Shown: in pieces, positions 7,640 through 14,305 of the stretch
Numbering within the stretch: the stretch's first letter is position 1
Layout: each line of letters opens with the position of its first letter
NCBI GenBank assembly: GCA_030145945.1
Contig: JASLDK010000148.1
Span: 1 to 24,969 of the forward strand
DNA from: Nocardioides sp.
Lineage (GTDB): Bacteria > Actinomycetota > Actinomycetes > Propionibacteriales > Nocardioidaceae
Reading direction: 5' to 3'
DNA length: 24,969 bases
Notes under the pieces: generated by a model
What the model was told of the DNA's origin: nothing
Databases searched by the model: none
What the model saw: the letters and a program-made list of their open reading frames with translations, nothing else
Translations under genes and position numbers: made by a program

Positions 7640-8092
7640 TCAGCGCTCCAGTCCCGGGACGTCGACGTGCAACCAGTCACGGTGGCCGTTCGGTGGCGGC
7701 GTGAAGGCATCGAGCACCTCGTCGAGGGGATCAGGCTGCACCGCCGGACCGTCGCTGGCGTCGTTGCGCGCGGCGATGGCGGAGATCCGAGCGCGGGCAT
7801 CGTCGACCAGCGCGCTCACCCGGGCCTGGGTGGCAGCGATCTCCTCGCGGACGCCGTCGACCTTCTCGGCGTGATCGGCCAGTGCATCGGCGGCTCCGAC
7901 GTGTCGATCGGCCGCGGTCCGCAAGTGGGAGGCGCGATCGGTGACGCGTTCGCGCATCGCCTCGGCGGCTCGACCGGTCCAGCCCAGCGCCTCGACCCGA
8001 GCCACCAATTGGTCGGCGAGCGCCCGCACGTCCGCGCCCTGGTCACGCAGCTGCATCGCGCGGCGTCGGATGGTCTCGCTGTCGCCGTACAC
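7640..8092 (-). CDS. WXG100-like small helical protein
   Basis: Protein of 150 residues. The first 105 residues form a predicted helical hairpin with the turn motif LGWTG (W38-T39-G40), a variant of the WXG motif of ESAT-6-like type VII substrates. A Pro-rich 40-residue tail follows. It is longer than the usual 100 residues of WXG100 proteins. The start is GTG at 8092, supported by a strong GA-rich ribosome binding site (GGGGAAGGG, minus strand within 8110-8101) about 8 nt upstream. It lies between a membrane protein gene and the EspG-like gene, with which it is probably co-translated. Confidence 0.7.
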   Translation of the reverse strand: MYGDSETIRRRAMQLRDQGADVRALADQLVARVEALGWTGRAAEAMRERVTDRASHLRTAADRHVGAADALADHAEKVDGVREEIAATQARVSALVDDARARISAIAARNDASDGPAVQPDPLDEVLDAFTPPPNGHRDWLHVDVPGLER

Positions 8093-8122
8093 GTGTCGCG
8101 CCCTTCCCCTCGGTGGCCTTCG

Positions 8123-8830
8123 TCAAACCTGCTCGGGGGCGCCATGTCGACGGACGCGGCGGACGGCCTGGACGATCGGCAGGGCGATCGTCAGGAGCAA
8201 TCCGGTCACCGCGACCCCGATTCCGGTGCCCGCGTCTGATGCCGGTGGCTCGGTCAGCAGGCCGACCAGCGAGAGGACCATGGCTCCGGACAACGCGCCG
8301 CGCACCACCACCCACCACACCGGCCGCTTGCGCCAGCGGTGCGCACGCGGATGCGGAGGCTTCGTCCTGGCCAGCAGCGCGAGCGAGGCCTCGCGGTCGT
8401 TCCAGCGGTCGGGGACGATCGCATCGCTCGGCTCCGGCACGCCTCGGCTGATCCGCACGCGACGAGCGCGGAACTGCATCCGCGCGAGGCTGCCGGTGAA
8501 CAGCCCCATCCCGGCGCCCAGCGCGGCGGGCAGAAGTCCTATCCATGCGGGCGACTCTCCTGTGGCGAGGGGGAGCAGGATGATCGTCCACGAACCCACG
8601 AACAGCACCGCGAAGAGCACAGTGAGGATCGTCAGGCCCCACCAGCTGGTCACCTCGCGACCTGAGCCCCGGGCCGGGAGTCCGATCTCGTCGGCGAGAT
8701 AGCTGTGCAGCTCGCCCGTCCTGGTCAGTCGCAAGAACCGATCCTCGCCCCGCAGGACTGCTGCCCGATGCTCGGCAGCGACGGTTTCGTCGTGCAGCTC
8801 GAGAACCCGAGGATCGGCTGCTTGGTTCAC
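8123..8830 (-). CDS. Membrane protein of unknown function with four predicted helices
   Basis: Protein of 235 residues. A soluble N-terminal part (1-62) is followed by hydrophobic stretches near 65-87 and 93-113, a basic cytosolic loop rich in Arg and Trp, and two further helices near 171-190 and 200-220. I do not recognise a family. The GTG start at 8830 overlaps the aminotransferase stop by four bases (GTGA), so it is translationally coupled. Its place directly upstream of WXG-like and EspG-like genes suggests a role at the membrane with that module, but nothing in the protein itself proves it. Confidence 0.75.
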   Translation of the reverse strand: MNQAADPRVLELHDETVAAEHRAAVLRGEDRFLRLTRTGELHSYLADEIGLPARGSGREVTSWWGLTILTVLFAVLFVGSWTIILLPLATGESPAWIGLLPAALGAGMGLFTGSLARMQFRARRVRISRGVPEPSDAIVPDRWNDREASLALLARTKPPHPRAHRWRKRPVWWVVVRGALSGAMVLSLVGLLTEPPASDAGTGIGVAVTGLLLTIALPIVQAVRRVRRHGAPEQV

Positions 8831-10026
8831 GCACGCCCTCCCGCGCTCGAGGTGAGATTGCCGTCCAGACGGTCGAGCGCGGTGATGATGTCGTCAGCCG
8901 TCCCCGCGAAGCTGAACCGCAGGAACTGGCCGCCGTCCACGATGTCGAAGTCGATCCCCGTCGCCACCGCGACACCGGTGCGCACCAGCAGGTCGCGGCA
9001 GTAGGCCATCGAGTCCGTCGTCAGGTGACCGACGTCGGCATAGGCGTAGAACGCACCGTCAGCGGGCGCGAGCTCGGTGATCCCCAACCGCGGAAGGCCG
9101 TCGAGCAGCAGCGCACGATTGGCCGCATAGCGCTGCACGTGCGCGTCGAGCTCGGCGTACGACGTCTCCTCGAAGGCAGCGAGCGCTGCGTGCTGGGCGA
9201 GCGCGGGCGGGCAGATCGAGAAGTTGCCGGTGAGCACGTCGACCGGGCGGCGCAGACGTTCGGGGGCGAGCATCCAGCCGAGCCGCCAACCGGTCATCGA
9301 GAAGTACTTCGAGAAGGATCCGAAGACGACCGCCTCGCGCGAGGTCTCCCACGCGGTGGCGGCGCGGGACCCGGCGTACTGGATGCCGTGGTAGATCTCA
9401 TCGGACACCAGCTGGACCTCGTTGTCCTCGCACCAACGCGCGAGCGCTGCGAGCTCGTCCGGGTCGAGCATCGTGCCCGTCGGGTTGGCCGGGCTGGCGA
9501 CCACGAGGCCATCGAGCCGCTGCTGGGCGTGGAGTTCGGCGAGTTGGTCGACGGTCGGCTGGAATCGCGTCGCCGGACCGGTCGGGATCTCGACGAGGTC
9601 GCAACCGAGGGCCGCGAGGACGTTGCGATAGCAGGGATAGCCCGGCCGTGCGATCGCCACCCGCGCGCCGACGTCGAAGGCCGCGAGGAACGCCAGCAGG
9701 AAGCCGCCGCTCGACCCTGTCGTCACCACGACGTCTTCGGCGTCGACCGTGACGTCATGGGTACGCCGGTAGTGGTCGGCGATCGCCTGCCGCAGCTCCA
9801 CGATCCCCGTCGCGGTCGTGTAGCCCAGCGGGTCGCCGCTCTGTAGCAGGCTGATCGCTGCAGCGTTGACCGCCTTCGGCGCCCCCGTGCTCGGCTGGCC
9901 CGCCACCAGGTTGACCAGATCACCGTGGGTGCGTTGCCGCTCCGCGGCAGCCGCCAACAGGTCCATCACGTGGAAGGGCGGGACGTTGGCGCGAGCGGCG
10001 GCACTGAATCGGTCGGTCACGGTCAC
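8827..10026 (-). CDS. PLP-dependent class I aminotransferase
   Basis: Cytosolic fold-type I aminotransferase of 399 residues. Diagnostic sites are SPANPTG (178-184, with Asn181), SDEIYHG (Asp209 to the PLP ring nitrogen, Tyr212 to its hydroxyl) and SFSKYFSMTGWRLGW with the Schiff-base Lys240. It should transfer an amino group between an amino acid and a keto acid; the substrate is not evident. The GTG at 10026 has AGGA (10037-10034) about 7 nt upstream. It is the first gene of the unit that continues into the membrane, WXG-like and EspG-like genes. Metabolic genes are not usual partners for these, so the coupling may be only positional. Confidence 0.93.
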   Translation of the reverse strand: MTVTDRFSAAARANVPPFHVMDLLAAAAERQRTHGDLVNLVAGQPSTGAPKAVNAAAISLLQSGDPLGYTTATGIVELRQAIADHYRRTHDVTVDAEDVVVTTGSSGGFLLAFLAAFDVGARVAIARPGYPCYRNVLAALGCDLVEIPTGPATRFQPTVDQLAELHAQQRLDGLVVASPANPTGTMLDPDELAALARWCEDNEVQLVSDEIYHGIQYAGSRAATAWETSREAVVFGSFSKYFSMTGWRLGWMLAPERLRRPVDVLTGNFSICPPALAQHAALAAFEETSYAELDAHVQRYAANRALLLDGLPRLGITELAPADGAFYAYADVGHLTTDSMAYCRDLLVRTGVAVATGIDFDIVDGGQFLRFSFAGTADDIITALDRLDGNLTSSAGGRA

Positions 10027-10046
10027 GTGGCGATCCTGTCATGCGC

Positions 10047-10284
10047 GACCCGGCAGAAACTGGCCCGGGTTTTGCGCCGACCCGGCAGAAACTGGCCCGG
10101 GTTTTGCGCCGACCCGGCAGAAACTAGCGTCGGTTTTGCGCCGACCCGGCAGAAACTGGCAGGCGTGCGTGCCAGTTTCTGCCGGGTCGACGGGTTTCAG
10201 CTGCGAGTTCGAGCCGGGTCGACGGAATGCGAGTGCAAGTTTCTGCCGGGTCGCGGCGAAATCCGGGCCAGTTTGTGCCGGGTC
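10047..10284. repeat. Mirror-symmetric array of eight 18-bp cores at 32-bp period
   Basis: The core GACCCGGCAGAAACTGGC starts at 10047, 10079, 10111 and 10143 on the plus strand. Its reverse complement ends at 10188, 10220, 10252 and 10284. Every step is exactly 32 bp. The cores are separated by 14-bp segments. The two innermost cores (10143-10160 and 10171-10188) are perfect inverted copies around a 10-bp centre. The first two 32-bp units are identical. The inverted cores at 10220, 10252 and 10284 have about four, one and one mismatches. The last core overlaps the stop codon of the FAD dehydrogenase gene. The array fills almost the whole 256-bp gap between that gene and the aminotransferase gene, both on the minus strand. 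Confidence 0.95.
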
Positions 10285-11764
10285 AGCGGGCGGCAGCGTG
10301 GGCGCCGGCGCGACGCCCGAAGAACGAGCCCTCGCCGAGCTGCGTGCCCGAGCAGTAGCCCGCACCGTCCTGGGCGATGTTCGACGCACACGCGCCGGCG
10401 GCATAGAGACCGGGAATGACCGACCCGTCGGGTCGGCGTACCTCTCCGTCGACGGTGGTCGCCATGCCGCCGATCGTGAAGCCCGCGTAGAGCGCGACGC
10501 CGAGCGAGAGGTCCAGGACCGCCCAGGGAGCGGCGGTCTGGGGGGCGATCCAGTCGGGGTGCTTGTGGAAGGCGGGGTCCTCGCCGTTGGCGGCGTGCTC
10601 GTTGTAGGTCTCGACGGTCTTCGCCAGGGAGCCCGTGGGCATGCCGAGCCCGGCCTCCATCTCCTCGAGCGTCTCGAAGCCGTCCTTGAGAGGCACGAGC
10701 GGCATGTGGTCCTCGCCGAGGTGCTCACTGTCGACGATCAGGTAGGCGACGGAGTCCGGCTGCTTCAAGACGTGGTACGACGTCCGCGCGTGGTAGCTGT
10801 CCTCGGCGACGAAGCGTTCGCCGTCCTTGTTGACGATGATCCCCTTGCACCGCGACGACGGCGGATAGAACGGTGCGGTGATGAACGGCTCGTCCATGTT
10901 CTCCAGGGCCGCGCCGACCGATTGGCCGAGGCGGATGCCGAGCCCGTCGTCGTAGGTCGAACCGAGGGTGAACAGGTTCGGGGCGCCGAGCGCGGGGGTG
11001 TTCTGGGCGACCATGTCTGCGTTCATCACGAAGCCGCCGGCCGCGATCACGACGCCGCCGCACCGGACCACGCCGTGCTCCTCGAAGGAGCGCCACCCGA
11101 GGCCGACGACCTCGCCGTCCGCGGTGGTGACCAGGTTGGTCGCGCCGGTCTCGTAGCGGACCTCGACGCCGGCCTTCTCGCACTGCTCGCGGAGCAGGTC
11201 CATCACGATCCGGGTGCCCTCGGTGTCGCCCGGGACCGGGACCTTGTGGCCGCGGGGAGCAGGCGGGACCTGGTCCCGGAACGGCCACACCTTCTCGTTG
11301 CCGGTGAACATCAGACCCTGGGTGCCGGGCTGGATGACCGCCTTGTCGGCGAAGTAGGAGCGCTCGAACTCGAAGCCGAGGGCTTCGAGCCAGTCGAAGT
11401 GGGCGACCGATCCCTCGCAGTAGGCGCGGATCTTGACCTCGTCCGGGTCCTTGGTGGACGCCATCAGGTAGTCGACCATCGCGTCGACCGTGTCCTCGTG
11501 GCCCGTGGCCTGCTGCACGGCCGTCCCGCCGCCGAGGTAGAAGTGGCCACCCGACATGGAGGAGGTGCCGCCGTGGACGGCGGCCTTCTCCAGCAGCAGC
11601 ACCCGCGCGCCGGCGCGAGCAGCCTCCAAGGCAGCGCAGCCTCCGGCGATCCCGAACCCGACGACGACCACGTCGAAGGTCTCGGTGTCATCGCCCAGCA
11701 CAGAGGCCGGGAGGACGTCGGGCAGGGCAAGGCCAACGGGCGCGGAGGTTTCGGCGGAGGTCAC
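10283..11764 (-). CDS. FAD-dependent dehydrogenase, 3-ketosteroid dehydrogenase/fumarate reductase type
   Basis: FAD_binding_2 family flavoprotein of 493 residues. The Rossmann motif GFGIAG (36-41) is followed by LLLEKAAVHGGTSSMSGG. Near the C terminus IPGLYAAGACASN and GEGSFFGRRAG are the usual FAD-closing motifs. Family members oxidise or reduce C-C bonds next to carbonyls, including 3-ketosteroid dehydrogenases. An upstream KstR-type operator supports a sterol-related role, but the classic KstD active-site tyrosines could not be checked, so the exact reaction is open. The GTG at 11764 is preferred over GTG 11782. It lies 6 nt after a TACATT -10 box (minus 11776-11771), which suggests leaderless translation, and the longer form would begin inside the operator. 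No terminator is seen except the repeat array at its 3' end. Confidence 0.85.
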   Translation of the reverse strand: MTSAETSAPVGLALPDVLPASVLGDDTETFDVVVVGFGIAGGCAALEAARAGARVLLLEKAAVHGGTSSMSGGHFYLGGGTAVQQATGHEDTVDAMVDYLMASTKDPDEVKIRAYCEGSVAHFDWLEALGFEFERSYFADKAVIQPGTQGLMFTGNEKVWPFRDQVPPAPRGHKVPVPGDTEGTRIVMDLLREQCEKAGVEVRYETGATNLVTTADGEVVGLGWRSFEEHGVVRCGGVVIAAGGFVMNADMVAQNTPALGAPNLFTLGSTYDDGLGIRLGQSVGAALENMDEPFITAPFYPPSSRCKGIIVNKDGERFVAEDSYHARTSYHVLKQPDSVAYLIVDSEHLGEDHMPLVPLKDGFETLEEMEAGLGMPTGSLAKTVETYNEHAANGEDPAFHKHPDWIAPQTAAPWAVLDLSLGVALYAGFTIGGMATTVDGEVRRPDGSVIPGLYAAGACASNIAQDGAGYCSGTQLGEGSFFGRRAGAHAAAR

Positions 11765-11773
11765 CGGGCAAAT

Positions 11774-11789
11774 GTAGAACACGTTCTAC
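11774..11789. promoter_or_regulatory. KstR-type operator
   Basis: The palindrome GTAGAACACGTTCTAC has 7-bp arms and a 2-bp centre. It fits the published KstR consensus TnnAACnnGTTnnA exactly at 11775-11788. It overlaps the upstream edge of the TACATT -10 box of the FAD dehydrogenase gene, so a bound repressor would block that promoter. The divergent antiporter gene starts 49 bp on the other side and might be affected too. Confidence 0.75.
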
Positions 11790-11837
11790 CGATAAACTAG
11801 GCGCCCGACACCCGACGAAAGCCGAGCGCCACGCCTC

Positions 11838-13331
11838 ATGACCTTCGACGTCCACCAGCTCGACACCTTCCTGCTGATCGGCGCCGCAGTCACGTTCCTG
11901 GCCGTCCTGGCCGTTCGCGTCTCGAGCCGGGCCGGGCTCCCCAGCCTGCTGATCTACCTGTTGATGGGCGTTGTTCTCGGCGATGCCGTCGTCGGGATCC
12001 CGTTCCGCGACGCCGAGTTGGCCCATGCCATCGGCTTCGGCGCACTGGCGATCATCCTCGCCGAAGGTGGTCTGACGACGAACTGGCGCGATGCCCGCCC
12101 CGCCATGCGAATGGGACTCTCGCTCGCCACGGTCGGTGTGCTCATCTCGATCGCGCTGATGGCCATCGGCGCACACTTCCTCCTCGGTTTCTCCTGGCAG
12201 CTCGCGATCCTCCTCGGCGCCGTCTGCTCACCGACCGACGCCGCGGCCGTGTTCTCGGTGTTGCGCGTCGTCCCCCTCCCCAAACGGATCACCGGCACCC
12301 TCGAGGCCGAGTCGGGGCTCAACGACGCGCCCACCGTCGTCCTGGTCACCCTCGTCTCCTCGGGTGCTGTCGGCGAGCACGGCGTGCTCGGCACCACGGG
12401 GATCGTCGTCTATGAACTTATCGCCGGTGTCCTCTTCGGCCTGGCCGCAGGCTTCGGCGGCGCCTGGGTGATGCGTCGCGCAGCGCTGCCGTCGTCGGGT
12501 CTCTACCCGATCGCGATCTTCTGCCTGACCTTCATCGCGTACGGCGCAGCCGCGTGGGTGCACGCCAGTGGATTCGCCGCGGTGTACGTCGCCGCGCTGA
12601 TCCTCGGCAACGCCGACCTGCCGCACCGGGCGGTGACGAGATCGTTCGTCGAGGGACTCGCCTGGTTGGCGCAGATCGGCCTGTTCGTCATGCTCGGCCT
12701 GCTGCTCTCGCCGGGACGTCTGACCTGGACCGTGATCGGAACCGCTGTCGTCGCAGGCATCATCCTGACCTGCCTCGCCCGACCTGTGTCTGTCCTGGTC
12801 AGCGCCGTCGTGCAACCGATGCGGCTGCCGGAGCTGGCGTTCCTGTCATGGGCCGGCCTTCGTGGAGCAGTGCCCATCGTTCTGACCACGATCCCGCTCG
12901 CCAAAGGTGTCAAAGGGGCGGAGAGCCTCTTCGACGTGGTGTTCGTGCTCGTCGTCCTCGACACCCTGATCACCGCACCCACTCTGCCGTGGGTGGCCCG
13001 CGTCCTGCGGGTGTCGCGACGCTCCGAGCCGCGCGGCATCGAGGTGGAGGCTGCGCCGCTCGACCGGGTGGCCGCCGACCTGTTGCAGGTCACGATCAGT
13101 CCGACGTCGCGGATGCACGGCGTCGAGGTCGGCGAGCTCCGCCTGCCCATCGGGGCCAATGTGTCGATGATCGTGCGCGACGGCGAGACCAAGGTGCCGG
13201 AACGGCGTACCGTCCTGCGCAATGGCGACGATCTGATCGTCGTCACGCCCCGCAAGCTGCGCGAGGCCACCGAGGAACGACTTCGCGAGGTCAGCGTCGG
13301 CGGCCGGCTCGCGCACTGGCTCAAGGACTGA
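11838..13331 (+). CDS. CPA1-family cation (K+ or Na+)/proton antiporter with C-terminal regulatory domain
   Basis: Integral membrane protein of 497 residues. About 12-13 hydrophobic helices span 8-395. They include the CPA1 signature CSPTDAAAVFSVL (130-142) with the ion-binding Asp134, and ESGLND (158-163). A soluble C-terminal domain (about 405-480) has the TrkA_C-like pattern found in NhaP2/CvrA potassium/proton antiporters. The role is exchange of cytosolic K+ or Na+ for H+, with gating by the cytosolic domain. ATG at 11838 gives a hydrophobic N terminus without excess. No clear ribosome binding site precedes it. A TANNNT box (TAAACT, 11793-11798) could be its -10, but no -35 is recognised. 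It is a single gene, convergent with the LytR_C gene. Confidence 0.9.
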   Translation: MTFDVHQLDTFLLIGAAVTFLAVLAVRVSSRAGLPSLLIYLLMGVVLGDAVVGIPFRDAELAHAIGFGALAIILAEGGLTTNWRDARPAMRMGLSLATVGVLISIALMAIGAHFLLGFSWQLAILLGAVCSPTDAAAVFSVLRVVPLPKRITGTLEAESGLNDAPTVVLVTLVSSGAVGEHGVLGTTGIVVYELIAGVLFGLAAGFGGAWVMRRAALPSSGLYPIAIFCLTFIAYGAAAWVHASGFAAVYVAALILGNADLPHRAVTRSFVEGLAWLAQIGLFVMLGLLLSPGRLTWTVIGTAVVAGIILTCLARPVSVLVSAVVQPMRLPELAFLSWAGLRGAVPIVLTTIPLAKGVKGAESLFDVVFVLVVLDTLITAPTLPWVARVLRVSRRSEPRGIEVEAAPLDRVAADLLQVTISPTSRMHGVEVGELRLPIGANVSMIVRDGETKVPERRTVLRNGDDLIVVTPRKLREATEERLREVSVGGRLAHWLKD

Positions 13332-13349
13332 GCAACCAGGCCCGAGCGA

Positions 13350-13895
13350 CTACTTGGCGGCGTTGGGCTCGGTGCTCAACTGGGGCGGCATGCAGACGTA
13401 GGCGTCCTTCTTGGCCGTCACGGTCGGATGGCCTTCGACGACGCCCTTGAACCGCTTGCCCACGACAACGGTGATGCCGGGATAGCCAGAGGGCTGGTCG
13501 ACGATCTCGACGCCCTTGCCGAGGTACGACGCCAGCAGGATGGCCGCCGGATCGCCGGGGTCGGACGACCAGATCTGCGCCGTGGCCGGTCGGTTGTCCG
13601 CGGGAGCGTTGCCGGTCTTGCCCTTGGCGAACCCGAGGGTGACGAGCTTGTCGATGGTGTCGCCGGCGAGACCGTTGTTGCCGCCCCCGTTGAGGACGGT
13701 CACCATCACCTGGGGCGGCGCGACATCGTCGCCCGCAGGGACGAGGGTGTCGGTGCAGGGTGCGGCCTGCACCTTCTCCGGGAACGGGGAGGTGACCTTG
13801 GACCAGCCCCAGAGCGTGCCCGCGACGAACACCAGCCCGAGCACGCCGAGCGTTGCCGCCGAGCGGCTGCTCTCCTTGACGTCCAGTCCGTCCAC
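13350..13895 (-). CDS. LytR C-terminal-domain membrane protein
   Basis: Protein of 181 residues. A short cytosolic N terminus is followed by one transmembrane helix (about 15-33, SAATLGVLGLVFVAG) and an extracytoplasmic LytR_C domain, with VMVTVLNGGGNNGLAGDTIDKL as its first strand and helix. Such domains occur at the end of LytR-CpsA-Psr cell-wall ligases or alone, as here; their biochemical role is not settled. GTG at 13895 is chosen because a -10 box TACGCT (minus 13908-13903) lies exactly 7 nt upstream, indicating leaderless translation, and because the helix is then near the N terminus. A TTG at 13925 would give a 191-residue form. The stop lies 18 bp from that of the convergent antiporter gene. 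Confidence 0.8.
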   Translation of the reverse strand: MDGLDVKESSRSAATLGVLGLVFVAGTLWGWSKVTSPFPEKVQAAPCTDTLVPAGDDVAPPQVMVTVLNGGGNNGLAGDTIDKLVTLGFAKGKTGNAPADNRPATAQIWSSDPGDPAAILLASYLGKGVEIVDQPSGYPGITVVVGKRFKGVVEGHPTVTAKKDAYVCMPPQLSTEPNAAK

Positions 13896-13952
13896 GATCG
13901 TCAGCGTAGTTGGCTGCCGCGACAAACGGGGTTTTGGTGGATGGGCTCTCGC

Positions 13953-14249
13953 CTAGCCTTCCATCCGGATCACGCGGGCGTGCAGGACGTGCCGTTGTTG
14001 GAGGGCTGCGCGCAGGGCTCGGTGCAGGCCGTCCTCGAGGTAGTACTCCCCACGCCACAGCACCACGTGGGCGAACAGGTCGCCGTAGAAGGTGGAGTCC
14101 TCGTCCAGCAGCGAGGTGAGCTGGAGGGTGTCCTTGGTGGTCGTCAACTGGTCGAGCCGGATCTGGCGCGGCGGCACGGCCGCCCAGCCCTGCCCGGTCA
14201 GGCCGTGGTCGGGATAGGGACGCCCGACCCCGACGCTCTTGAAGATCAC
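13953..14249 (-). CDS. Small conserved actinobacterial protein, ParB/VapB-like
   Basis: Protein of 98 residues beginning IFKSVGVGRPYPDHG after the start. It contains PRQIRLDQLTTTKDTL, an STFYGDLFAHVV segment and YYLEDGLHRALRAALQQ. The DGxHR motif resembles the ParB/sulfiredoxin fold. I recall similar actinobacterial proteins being annotated as VapB-family antitoxins, but no toxin gene is adjacent, so I do not assert a toxin-antitoxin role. GTG at 14249 starts the conserved part and lies 8 nt after a TAGACT -10 box (minus 14263-14258), which suggests a leaderless mRNA. It is divergent from the HerA-like gene. Confidence 0.75.
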   Translation of the reverse strand: MIFKSVGVGRPYPDHGLTGQGWAAVPPRQIRLDQLTTTKDTLQLTSLLDEDSTFYGDLFAHVVLWRGEYYLEDGLHRALRAALQQRHVLHARVIRMEG

Positions 14250-14257
14250 GCCTTCGG

Positions 14258-14298
14258 AGTCTACGGGGCGCTGGGAACCGACGGGCTGCGCATAAAGT
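14258..14298. promoter_or_regulatory. Divergent leaderless promoters of the ParB/VapB-like and HerA-like genes
   Basis: The minus-strand -10 TAGACT (14263-14258) lies 8 nt before GTG 14249. The plus-strand -10 TAAAGT (14293-14298) lies 7 nt before ATG 14306. No convincing -35 hexamers and no ribosome binding sites are seen for either gene. Both fit leaderless transcription from the start codon. Confidence 0.55.
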
Positions 14299-14305
14299 TC
14301 GGGAC

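Noticed and set aside
10047..10284. CRISPR array
   Set aside because: The gaps between the 18-bp cores are only 14 bp, two of them are identical, half of the cores are inverted, and no cas genes are present.
9866..11800. Open frame of 644 codons on the plus strand through the repeat array and the FAD dehydrogenase gene
   Set aside because: It is antisense to a recognised flavoprotein, and the translation has no domain pattern. It crosses the 32-bp repeats, whose period is not a multiple of three.
13953..14249. Toxin-antitoxin module with the VapB-like protein
   Set aside because: No PIN-domain or other toxin gene lies next to it; the neighbours are a LytR_C protein and a HerA-like ATPase, so only the protein family is reported.
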